Assembly (NCBI RefSeq): GCF_022827545.1
Contig: NZ_CP094669.1
Location: 5,325,001 to 5,389,000, forward strand
Direction of reading: 5' to 3'
Source of the DNA: Hymenobacter tibetensis
GTDB lineage: Bacteria; Bacteroidota; Bacteroidia; Cytophagales; Hymenobacteraceae
Length of the DNA stretch: 64,000 nucleotides
The translations under genes were made by a program, and so were the position numbers. The notes under the pieces are model-generated. The model had not been told where the DNA came from, did not search any database, and saw only the letters and a program-made list of their open reading frames with translations. Below, one piece after another: positions 1 through 7,222 of the stretch (within the stretch, counting starts at the first letter, position 1; every line of letters starts with the position of its first letter).

Positions 1-2
1 AC

Positions 3-1427
3 GAGGTGGAGGACCAAGAGCGCGACGACTCGGATGATGCCGATGATTTTGATGACCCGGATGCCGAGTTCGACAACCCCGACAATACGTTGGACGAAGA
101 CTTCGACAACGACGACCGCAGCGAAGAGCAGCCCGAGATAGAGCTGCCCACCAAAGACGAGCCGCTGGAGCAAACTGCCGAAGCCAGCAACGACGACCTC
201 GACCTGAGCGACTACCTCAACGACGATGAAATAGCGGGCTACAAAATGCAGGGCGACGGCCCCGGCGAAGACGAAGACGACCGGGAAATGCCACTAGCCG
301 ACACCGGCGGTTCCCTCATCGACAGCCTAATCGACCAGTTGGGCTTCGCCGACCTCGACGAGAAGCAGGAAGCCATTGGCCGCCAACTTATCGGGTCCAT
401 CGACAACGACGGCTATATCCGCCGTGACTTGTCGGCCATTGCCAACGACCTGGCGTTTGCGCAGAACATTGAAGCTACCGTATCCGAGATTGAAGGGGTG
501 CTGCACCTGATTCAAAGTTTCGACCCCGCCGGTATTGCCGCGCGCGACCTCCAGGAATGCCTCATTTTGCAGTTGGAGCGACGCCCACAGGACGACGTGA
601 CCGAGCACGCGGAGCGCATTCTGAACGAGACCTTCGATGAGTTTACCAAGAAGCACTACCAACGCATCCAGCAACGGTTGGACCTGGAAGACGAGGAGTT
701 GAAGGAAGCCATTGCGGTTATTCTGAAGCTTAACCCCAAGCCCGGTGGCAGCGGCCCGGTTGGGTCTGGCAAGGTTCAGTACATCATCCCCGACTTTATC
801 CTGACCAATGACAACGGCGTTTTCAACCTGACGCTTAACTCCCGGAACGCCCCCGATTTGCGCGTGTCGCCGGCGTACACCGAGATGTTCCGCGCCTACG
901 ATAAGGGAGCTAAAAAAGACAAGAAGCTGAAGGAGGCCGTAACCTTTGTAAAGCAGAAGCTGGATTCGGCCAAGTGGTTTATTGATGCCATCAGGCAGCG
1001 CCAGAACACGCTGCTACGCACCATGGACGCTATTGTCCGCTACCAGCGCGAGTTTTTCCAGGAAGGCGACGAAAGCAAGCTGCGCCCCATGATTCTCAAG
1101 GACATTGCGCAGGAAATCAACATGGACATCAGCACCGTGAGCCGGGTAGCCAACTCGAAATCGGTGCAAACGGAATTCGGTATTTACCCGCTGAAGTACT
1201 TCTTCTCGGAAGGCATTGCCACTGATTCGGGAGAAGATGCCTCTAGCCGCGAGGTGAAGCATATCCTGAAAGAAATCATCGAGGGCGAAAAGAAAGACCG
1301 GCCACTCTCCGACGACAAGCTAGAGAAGATGCTTAATGCCCGCGGCTACAACATTGCCCGCCGCACCGTAGCCAAGTACCGCGAGCAGCTAAACATTCCG
1401 GTGGCCCGGCTACGCAAGGAACTGTAA
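3..1427 (+). CDS. rpoN: RNA polymerase sigma-54 factor, 5' end outside the window
   Basis: Sigma-54 lets RNA polymerase open promoters only when helped by an AAA+ enhancer-binding protein. The reading frame is open at the left edge, so the glutamine-rich activator-contact region is missing and only 474 residues are seen. An acidic, Asp/Glu-rich linker fills roughly the first 100 residues. The core-binding domain follows (a segment around SFDPAGIAARDLQECL is typical), then the HTH region with DISTVSRVANSKSVQT. The RpoN box ARRTVAKYRE lies about 20 residues from the end. The gene ends just before a bidirectional terminator. No enhancer-binding protein gene is in the window. Confidence 0.96.
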   Translation, partial: EVEDQERDDSDDADDFDDPDAEFDNPDNTLDEDFDNDDRSEEQPEIELPTKDEPLEQTAEASNDDLDLSDYLNDDEIAGYKMQGDGPGEDEDDREMPLADTGGSLIDSLIDQLGFADLDEKQEAIGRQLIGSIDNDGYIRRDLSAIANDLAFAQNIEATVSEIEGVLHLIQSFDPAGIAARDLQECLILQLERRPQDDVTEHAERILNETFDEFTKKHYQRIQQRLDLEDEELKEAIAVILKLNPKPGGSGPVGSGKVQYIIPDFILTNDNGVFNLTLNSRNAPDLRVSPAYTEMFRAYDKGAKKDKKLKEAVTFVKQKLDSAKWFIDAIRQRQNTLLRTMDAIVRYQREFFQEGDESKLRPMILKDIAQEINMDISTVSRVANSKSVQTEFGIYPLKYFFSEGIATDSGEDASSREVKHILKEIIEGEKKDRPLSDDKLEKMLNARGYNIARRTVAKYREQLNIPVARLRKEL

Positions 1428-1475
1428 GCTAGCGGCTTCTTGCCAACGCGTCAGAGTTGCCGTTGTATATGTATC

Positions 1476-1514
1476 AAAAAAAGCCCGGAGCTAGATGCTC
1501 CGGGCTTTTTTTTG
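1476..1514. terminator. Bidirectional intrinsic terminator
   Basis: A perfect 10-bp stem (AGCCCGGAGC, loop TAGAT) is flanked by an A-run on the left and a T-run on the right, so it can work on both strands. It lies between the convergent ends of rpoN and the T9SS protein gene. Confidence 0.93.
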
Positions 1515-1535
1515 ATGCTGTTATTTCGGTGTTGC

Positions 1536-4199
1536 TTATTGCTTCACAACGCGCTGCGTGGCGGTTTGTCCGTTGCCTTTCACCGTCAGCACATACGCGC
1601 CAGCGGCAAGGGTAGTAGGTGCCTGCACTGCAAACTGACTAGCGGCAGTCCGAACGGCAGAGCGGTACACCACCCGGCCCTGCATGTCAGTGAGGGTGAG
1701 GCTAGTGCCCGCTGCAGCCGGACGGTCCAGCGTAATATTCAGCGTTTCGCGGAACGGATTTGGGTAGGCGCTACGCACAAAGGTGCTGGCAACGGCTGCC
1801 TTACCACGTGTGTTCAGTATCCGGAGTGCCTCCGTAGTATAGATACCCCGGCCGTGGGTAGCTGCTACCACTTGTTTGTCGGAGTTGCGAATGCGCAGCA
1901 TGTCCACCCGCACGTTGGCAAGGCCCATGTTGATCGGTTGCCATGCAACAGTGTTTGCGGCAAGGTTGTCGCTACCCCAAACGCCTAGTTCGGTAGCCAG
2001 CATAATGCGTGTGCCATCAGCAGGGTCAAACAACGCCCACCGAATAGGCATGTCGGGCAGGTTGCCTTCTACGCTCCGCCAGGTGGTGCCGCCGTTGGTG
2101 GTTTCCCACACGCTGTTCACGCCATAGTTGGAATACGTGACCACTAAGTGCTGCTCATTAGTACGGTCCACAGCCACGCAAGACACCGACGCGGAAGGCG
2201 TCACTGGTCCGCGGATTTCGGTGACGCGCGGCGCACGAGGAGCTACGTTCTGGACCGAATCGACCCGCAACACTTTACCTGAGTTGGTGCCTACATACAC
2301 GCGGTCCAGTACGCCTGGCGAAACGGTTACGTGCGTGACGTTACCCGCACCAGGCAACGCAATAGCCGTAGCCGTGCTAGTAGCCGTGGTGGGGGCGTTC
2401 AACCACCGGAACATCTGGTTGGCGCCGTACCCACCGAACATAGCGTTGGAGCGGCTGTCGTAATCGGTAGGGTTGATGAAAGACCCCAACGTGGAACTGA
2501 TGGCGTTGAAATTACCGAAACTAGTTCCTCCGTTGGTGGAGCGGGCATACTGCGCATATACGTAGCTCGTGAATTGGTACTGCGGCTCATCTTCGTCGAT
2601 AAAGCAGAAGCCGCCGTCGCCACCGGTAGCGGAGGTAGTACCCACAAGGCCAGGGCCGTTGAAGCGCTGCGTACCGTTGTCTTGCGAACCCGCCAAGAAG
2701 TAGTTGGCATTGGTGGGGTGCGTTGCCACAGCGTAAAACTGTGTGATGTTTAGGCCATTGAGGCGGGTGCTGAACACTGGTGTAGCGGGGCTTTCCACCG
2801 CAGCATTCAACGTAACTGATACGCCACCATCGTTGCCGAAGTAGCAGATATCGGGTGTAGCGAAGGCAATGGCATGATGGTCGGCGTGCAGGTAGCCCGC
2901 CGCGCTGCGGTTGGCTGTCCAGTTCGATACTTTGGTCCAGATAACCGGATCATCAGCTGCGGTGGAAGAACGGAACACGTCCAGTCCGCCCACATAAATC
3001 AGGTCGGGGTTAGTGGGCGATACGCCAGCTAGCAAATCGTACCAGGCCTGGCTGCTAGCCAGGGCGGTAGTGTTGCCACCGGGCAAGGTCATAGTTACCC
3101 ACGTTTCGCCGCCATCGTCGGAGCGGTAGAGGTTGAGGACTCCCCCAGTAGTGGAGCTTTCCATAATGGCATACACGCGCCGGGCCCGGCTGGGTGCGCA
3201 AGCCAGTTCAATCCGCTCGTAGCCCGTGGTAGGCAGGCCAGAGTTCATTAAGGTGTTCAGCTTGGTCCAGGAGTTGGCGTCGCCGGAAGGAGAGCGGTAG
3301 ATACCGTCGGTTTGGCCAATGCCTGCTGTAACGAACAGCTTTCCGTCGGCGGCAATTTCGATGTCAGCAATCCGATCAGCCAAGGCGCCTAAGCCTGCGC
3401 CCAGCACTTTGGTCCAGGTGGTGCCACCGTTGGAGCTGCGGAACAAGCCAGCACGGGTTCCCGCGTACAGGTCGCCGTTGGTTGGATGCACCAGCAGCTT
3501 CTGCACATACTGGAAGTTGACACCGTTGGTGGTGGGCAACTGTGCCCAGGTCTGGCCGTGGTTGGTGCTCTTCCAAATGCCTTCGCCCCGAATTGCGTCG
3601 GCATTCAGAAAGCCTTCGCCCGTACCGAAATACATGACATCAGGGTTGCGCGGATCGGCAGCCAGCGTTGTCACGGCCAGATTAGAGAAGAAATTATCTA
3701 CACTCTGCCAAGTAGCGTTGGGGTTAAGACCGTTAGTGGTTTTCCAGAGGCCACCGCCTACTGATCCGCACCACACTGTGTTGCCGCTGGGGTCGCCGGC
3801 GTCTACGAGCAGAGCACGGGTCCGGCCTCCTACGTTGGACGGCCCCCGTTCAGCCCACTGGGTTAGTGCAAGGCTGCCCGACGACGGGCGCTGATTGGCA
3901 CGCTCAGCTACCAATTTCTGAGCGTATTGCTGTGCCTCCACCAGCCGCTCACGTGGCACCGTACCAGTAGCCGGGTCCATAGTACGCGCTATTTCCTGCT
4001 CTATGGCTAAATCCGGACGATCCTCGCCAGCTTTTCCTTCTTCCTCTTCTTCCCGCTCCCTTGCATCGCGCAGTTCCTGCGGGGTACCGGCTTTTTCAGG
4101 TTGTTGCTGCCACCACCAAGCACCACCCGCAAGAGTGCCGGTTGTGGCCAAGCCAAGTACTAATTGTCGCCCACGGGGCCCGAGTAATTTACGCATCAT
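1536..4199 (-). CDS. Secreted beta-propeller protein (BNR/sortilin-like repeats) with type IX secretion signal
   Basis: A protein of 887 residues. It starts with a short basic N-terminus and a hydrophobic stretch (signal peptide, about residues 1-25), followed by a charged Glu/Arg-rich linker. Residues of about 110-780 carry many repeats of the S.dgG.tW type (GLFRSSNGGTTWTKV, LYRSDDGGETWVTM, VWETTNGGTTWRSV), the mark of sialidase/VPS10-type propellers. The last 80 residues (from about AYPNPFRETLNITL to the end in RVVKQ) match a type A T9SS sorting domain. The protein should therefore be exported across the outer membrane and be anchored or released. The catalytic RIP/Asp-box arrangement of true sialidases was not recognised, so an enzymatic role is not claimed. 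ATGs at 4199 and 4196 are both possible starts. Confidence 0.88.
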   Translation of the reverse strand: MMRKLLGPRGRQLVLGLATTGTLAGGAWWWQQQPEKAGTPQELRDAREREEEEEGKAGEDRPDLAIEQEIARTMDPATGTVPRERLVEAQQYAQKLVAERANQRPSSGSLALTQWAERGPSNVGGRTRALLVDAGDPSGNTVWCGSVGGGLWKTTNGLNPNATWQSVDNFFSNLAVTTLAADPRNPDVMYFGTGEGFLNADAIRGEGIWKSTNHGQTWAQLPTTNGVNFQYVQKLLVHPTNGDLYAGTRAGLFRSSNGGTTWTKVLGAGLGALADRIADIEIAADGKLFVTAGIGQTDGIYRSPSGDANSWTKLNTLMNSGLPTTGYERIELACAPSRARRVYAIMESSTTGGVLNLYRSDDGGETWVTMTLPGGNTTALASSQAWYDLLAGVSPTNPDLIYVGGLDVFRSSTAADDPVIWTKVSNWTANRSAAGYLHADHHAIAFATPDICYFGNDGGVSVTLNAAVESPATPVFSTRLNGLNITQFYAVATHPTNANYFLAGSQDNGTQRFNGPGLVGTTSATGGDGGFCFIDEDEPQYQFTSYVYAQYARSTNGGTSFGNFNAISSTLGSFINPTDYDSRSNAMFGGYGANQMFRWLNAPTTATSTATAIALPGAGNVTHVTVSPGVLDRVYVGTNSGKVLRVDSVQNVAPRAPRVTEIRGPVTPSASVSCVAVDRTNEQHLVVTYSNYGVNSVWETTNGGTTWRSVEGNLPDMPIRWALFDPADGTRIMLATELGVWGSDNLAANTVAWQPINMGLANVRVDMLRIRNSDKQVVAATHGRGIYTTEALRILNTRGKAAVASTFVRSAYPNPFRETLNITLDRPAAAGTSLTLTDMQGRVVYRSAVRTAASQFAVQAPTTLAAGAYVLTVKGNGQTATQRVVKQ

Positions 4200-4324
4200 A
4201 GGGTAATGGTGAGGTGTAAGAAATCAGTTCTTCATGTAAACTTCATGTGCTTCACACATGAGGTTCCTAAATATAAGCAGCAAGCCGTGAAAGCCAGCGG
4301 GTTTGGCGAATTTGGCACACAATC

Positions 4325-4744
4325 TTGCCTTGCCAGAGTCCAACTATTTCCTTGAGACGGTCTGTTGCCACTTTTTTCTGTCATAGGTCATCCTCTGTTA
4401 CTGCCCGGTTGTTTGTTTTATCTGGTGTGCTATCAACTGCCGGGCACTGTGCTATATCCCTTCTCGCTGACTGGTGGCGGCTGACTGGCCTAGTTGTGCT
4501 CTTCCCGTTGGTGTTGCCCTGGGTTGGCGCAGCCTTTCTGTTGTGGCTTGGCATTGTGAAGGGCAACCTTGAACTGCGCGAACGGCAACAACGCCCGTCG
4601 CCCTTTTTGCTGGCAGCCCTCAGCTTCGGGGTGGCTATATTCCGGTTGTATTGCGCCCTGCAGGCCCTCGATAATTTGTTGCGCTTGTATGATGCTGGCC
4701 GCCGTGCTGACTCTGCTAGTTTCCTTACGCTGGAAAATAAGTAA
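4325..4744 (+). CDS. Small putative membrane protein
   Basis: This frame gives up to 139 residues with two clear hydrophobic segments (LTGLVVLFPLVLPWVGAAF, and PFLLAALSFGVAIFRLYC) separated by a polar loop, and a possible third one near the N-terminus. The first codon is TTG; a GTG at 4420 is another candidate, so the true start is unknown. It is divergent from the T9SS protein gene. No family was recognised. The membrane pattern is the main reason to treat it as real. Confidence 0.45.
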   Translation: MPCQSPTISLRRSVATFFCHRSSSVTARLFVLSGVLSTAGHCAISLLADWWRLTGLVVLFPLVLPWVGAAFLLWLGIVKGNLELRERQQRPSPFLLAALSFGVAIFRLYCALQALDNLLRLYDAGRRADSASFLTLENK

Positions 4745-4768
4745 CCCACGGCGTAGGAGTTGGTAACG

Positions 4769-4882
4769 GTGTGGCCCAAGCTGTTGCTGACCCTACTTTA
4801 CAGCAACAGCTTGGGCCGCACCGCTACGCTTTGGTGGCTGCTGAGCAACATCTTACTGGCAGGAGTTGTGTTTAGCGCCTAG
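4769..4882 (+). CDS. Possible 37-residue membrane microprotein
   Basis: A GTG-started frame (TTG at 4760 is an alternative) of 37 codons encodes a short, almost wholly hydrophobic peptide beginning MWPKLLLTLLY and ending LLSNILLAGVVFSA. It begins 24 bases after the stop of the preceding small membrane ORF. Its stop codon touches a perfect 20-bp hairpin. Its length is too short for codon statistics to decide, so this is a suggestion only. Confidence 0.22.
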   Translation: MWPKLLLTLLYSNSLGRTATLWWLLSNILLAGVVFSA

Positions 4883-4883
4883 C

Positions 4884-4931
4884 CAGCACCTACCCCAACT
4901 CATACTCCAGCATGAGTTGGGGTAGGTGCTG
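4884..4931. repeat. Perfect 20-bp inverted repeat, terminator-like
   Basis: The arms 4884-4903 and 4912-4931 are exact reverse complements with an 8-base loop (ACTCCAGC). No T-run follows on either strand. The position, between the end of plus-strand small ORFs and the end of the minus-strand kmo gene, fits a bidirectional transcription end or an RNA-stabilising hairpin. Confidence 0.7.
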
Positions 4932-5096
4932 GGCTGGTGGTATCTGGGGTTGCCTCAGCACTTATGTAAGGCCCTCCACGCAAGCAGTACCAATACCTAC
5001 CTTGGTGTGCTGGCGAGAGTTGATTGAATGTTAACTGCACTGTAAGTGAAAGACCATAGAGCCACTTACCCCGCTACCCTATCATTCGGCCAGAAC

Positions 5097-6488
5097 TCAA
5101 TGCAGTTTGCTCATTTCATCCTGTAATAGAGTCTGAACTAGCGGCTGGGTGTAATCGGCCTCGGCTTGAATGTGCGGCATCAGGCGGCGCATAATTTCCT
5201 CTTGGCGCTGCCCATTGGCCAGGGCTTCAGCATAGGGTATATGGGAGAATGTTACTTGAGAATACAGCGGCAACCATTGCCCCGGATATTGCGCCGAGAT
5301 TTTACTTTCTATTTTCTTTTGTAGCAGAAACCGTGGATCTGCTACCCGGTCGCGCATTTCCTCGAAGTTGTAGATAGCCAAGTCAGCCATAGCATCGGCG
5401 TCGGGTTTGCGCTGGTTTTGAAACTTCTGGAACACGGTGCGCCAGTCGGGTCCGTGCTGCTTTAATAAGGCATTCAGCACGGAGCAGTCCTCGAAGCCAG
5501 CGTTCATGCCTTGGCCATAAAAGGGCACAATGGCGTGCGACGCATCCCCAATAAGCAATACATCATCGTCGAAAGCCCAGGGAAAACAACGAACGGTAAC
5601 CAAAGAACCTGTTGGGTTATCAAAGAAGTCGGCTGTCAGGTCCGGCATCAGCGGCACCGCATCCGAAAACACTTCCTCGAAAAAAGCCTGCACCTGCGCT
5701 GGCGTTTGCATGGTGGCGAAAGAATGCGGGCCTTCGTATGGGAAAAAGAGGGTGCACGTAAAGGACCCATCCAGGTTAGGCAAGGCAATCATCATGTACT
5801 GCCCGCGAGGCCAGATGTGCAGAGCATGCTTCTCGAGCTGCCAGGTACCACCTGGACCAGGCGCGATATGCAATTCCTTATAGCCGTAATCGAGATAGTT
5901 CTGGGAGTAGTTGTAGCGGTCGGTTTTCTGCATGGCGCCTCGCACAACCGAGTACGCACCATCGGTACCAAACAGCCGGCCGAAAGGCCATAGTTGCTCT
6001 TGGCCGGTGGTAGCGTCACGCAGGGAAAGCGTATGGTCACGCAAGTCCACGTTCAAGCATTGCTGGTTGAAGTGCAGCGCAACCCCTGGCTCAGCTTCCA
6101 CCAGATCCAGCAGCTTGCGGTTTAGCCCCGCTCTTGATACCGAGTAAATAGCTTGATTGTCTTGCCCATAGGGCTGGTTGGTAAGCTGCCCGCGTTGGTC
6201 GTGCATCATCCGGCCGTACATCGGAATGCCTACTTGACGTACTTCGTCGCCAATGCCTATTCCCTCAAGTGCCCGCCAGCCGCGGTCTGAAAGCGCCAGG
6301 TTGATAGACCGGCCCTCGAGCGGGCCAGCTAGCCGCGGGTCGGCACGCCGTTCGAACACGTCCACGCGGTGGCCGTGTCGAGCCAAATACAAAGCCAGCA
6401 GCGAGCCAACAAGTCCCGCGCCCATTAGCGTGAGCGACTCGGAACCACCCGTGGTGGTAGTACTGGCAGAAGAGGTAGCGTCGGGCAT
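5097..6488 (-). CDS. kmo: Kynurenine 3-monooxygenase (FAD-dependent)
   Basis: It hydroxylates L-kynurenine to 3-hydroxykynurenine with NADPH and O2. The 463-residue protein has the N-terminal FAD motif (LMGAGLVGSLLALYLARHGH), a DG motif region (RLFGTDGAYSVVR), and the second FAD motif (DDVLLIGDASHAIVPFYGQG, then MNAGFEDC), all typical of aromatic hydroxylases. The residue run RSINLALSDRGWRALEGIG is very characteristic of KMO. The ATG at 6488 is preferred over the upstream TTG at 6500. It is separate from, but on the same strand as, the kynU operon 5 kb away, with which it forms consecutive pathway steps. Confidence 0.95.
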   Translation of the reverse strand: MPDATSSASTTTTGGSESLTLMGAGLVGSLLALYLARHGHRVDVFERRADPRLAGPLEGRSINLALSDRGWRALEGIGIGDEVRQVGIPMYGRMMHDQRGQLTNQPYGQDNQAIYSVSRAGLNRKLLDLVEAEPGVALHFNQQCLNVDLRDHTLSLRDATTGQEQLWPFGRLFGTDGAYSVVRGAMQKTDRYNYSQNYLDYGYKELHIAPGPGGTWQLEKHALHIWPRGQYMMIALPNLDGSFTCTLFFPYEGPHSFATMQTPAQVQAFFEEVFSDAVPLMPDLTADFFDNPTGSLVTVRCFPWAFDDDVLLIGDASHAIVPFYGQGMNAGFEDCSVLNALLKQHGPDWRTVFQKFQNQRKPDADAMADLAIYNFEEMRDRVADPRFLLQKKIESKISAQYPGQWLPLYSQVTFSHIPYAEALANGQRQEEIMRRLMPHIQAEADYTQPLVQTLLQDEMSKLH

Positions 6489-6641
6489 GGCAGCAAACAA
6501 ATAAGGTAATGGCGACGAAGCTAGTGGTTGGCGCTGAATTTAGCTTACCACGTGATGCCAGTTTAACGGACAAACACCCTAGTTCATCTTGTATCCGTCC
6601 TGGGTTCGTCGGAAACTCAGTTTTAGCGCCTTTGCACCCGC

Positions 6642-6649
6642 TAGATTTG
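6642..6649 (+). promoter_or_regulatory. Bacteroidota -7 box (TAGATTTG)
   Basis: TAGATTTG matches TAnnTTTG exactly and lies 18 bases before a TTG-started small ORF. The -33 element is weak (T-rich at 6621-6624). Confidence 0.4.
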
Positions 6650-6667
6650 AATTATTAAACGAAGCAG

Positions 6668-6949
6668 TTGAACAAACCCATAAGGTTGCCCATACACTTC
6701 TTTAATAAGCTCAACAGTTACACTTTTTCCGCCCTCACTCTGCTCTGTGTGGCTGATCGTTCATCCTCCTCTACCCCTCCCACCACTATGCCAATCGTGG
6801 CTCCCGAACAACAAGATTGCAATCAGATTGCAATGCCTACCCCCGACTCATCAGATTACTTGCCCAACGAAGTTTTTCGGATTGGCGAGTTTTTAATTGG
6901 CAACAGCGAATCCTCTAACCTAGGAGGTCACCCTGGCATTCGGTACTAG
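6668..6949 (+). CDS. Small hypothetical protein, possibly exported
   Basis: A 93-codon frame starting with TTG. The N-terminus has a basic residue followed by a moderately hydrophobic stretch (FSALTLLCVADRSSS), then Ser/Pro-rich sequence and an acidic tail. No family was recognised. Its support is positional: a consensus -7 box lies just upstream and an intrinsic terminator 50 bases downstream, so the interval looks like an independent short transcription unit in the gap between kmo and the TonB receptor gene. It could instead be a small RNA. Confidence 0.4.
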   Translation: MNKPIRLPIHFFNKLNSYTFSALTLLCVADRSSSSTPPTTMPIVAPEQQDCNQIAMPTPDSSDYLPNEVFRIGEFLIGNSESSNLGGHPGIRY

Positions 6950-6995
6950 CCAAAGGCACTTTGTAGCACTGTACAGCAATCTTTCACTTCCATTC

Positions 6996-7018
6996 AACCG
7001 CCTTGTGGCGGTTTTTTT
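6996..7018 (+). terminator. Intrinsic terminator
   Basis: The stem AACCGCC / GGCGGTT with loop TTGT is followed by a run of T. It ends the short transcription unit at 6668-6949 and insulates the TonB receptor promoter. Confidence 0.88.
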
Positions 7019-7095
7019 ATGTGCCCTCATGTAGATCTGTTCATCAAAGCACCCTGTTTCCACGCATCACTTTTATGTATATAATACAAAAATTT

Positions 7096-7116
7096 ATGAT
7101 TAAGATATTTAATCAT
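7096..7116. promoter_or_regulatory. Candidate operator: inverted repeat upstream of the TonB receptor promoter
   Basis: ATGATTAA and TTAATCAT form an 8-bp inverted repeat with a 5-base spacer in a very AT-rich stretch, about 20 bases upstream of the -33 element. The symmetry and position fit a dimeric regulator site; the regulator is unknown. Confidence 0.4.
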
Positions 7117-7136
7117 ATTTATAATATAAATACGCA

Positions 7137-7173
7137 TTGCTTTTAAAGCGCAAGAATCCTACTTTTGTAGGAT
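7137..7173 (+). promoter_or_regulatory. TonB receptor promoter with an overlapping inverted repeat
   Basis: TTG at 7137-7139, then 20 bases, then TACTTTTG at 7160-7167: a full match to the Bacteroidota -33/-7 pattern. The -7 box is embedded in a 7-bp inverted repeat (ATCCTAC, TTTT, GTAGGAT; 7156-7173), so a protein binding this repeat would block the promoter. Confidence 0.7.
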
Positions 7174-7222
7174 AATAATAGTGCAACTCGCTACCACTAC
7201 CCACCTTCTGCATCTTACATAC

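Noticed and set aside
1440..3894. Several open frames on the plus strand over the T9SS protein gene
   Set aside because: They lie opposite a long, well-supported coding region and have no motifs, signal peptides or start signals; they are mirror frames of a GC-rich gene.
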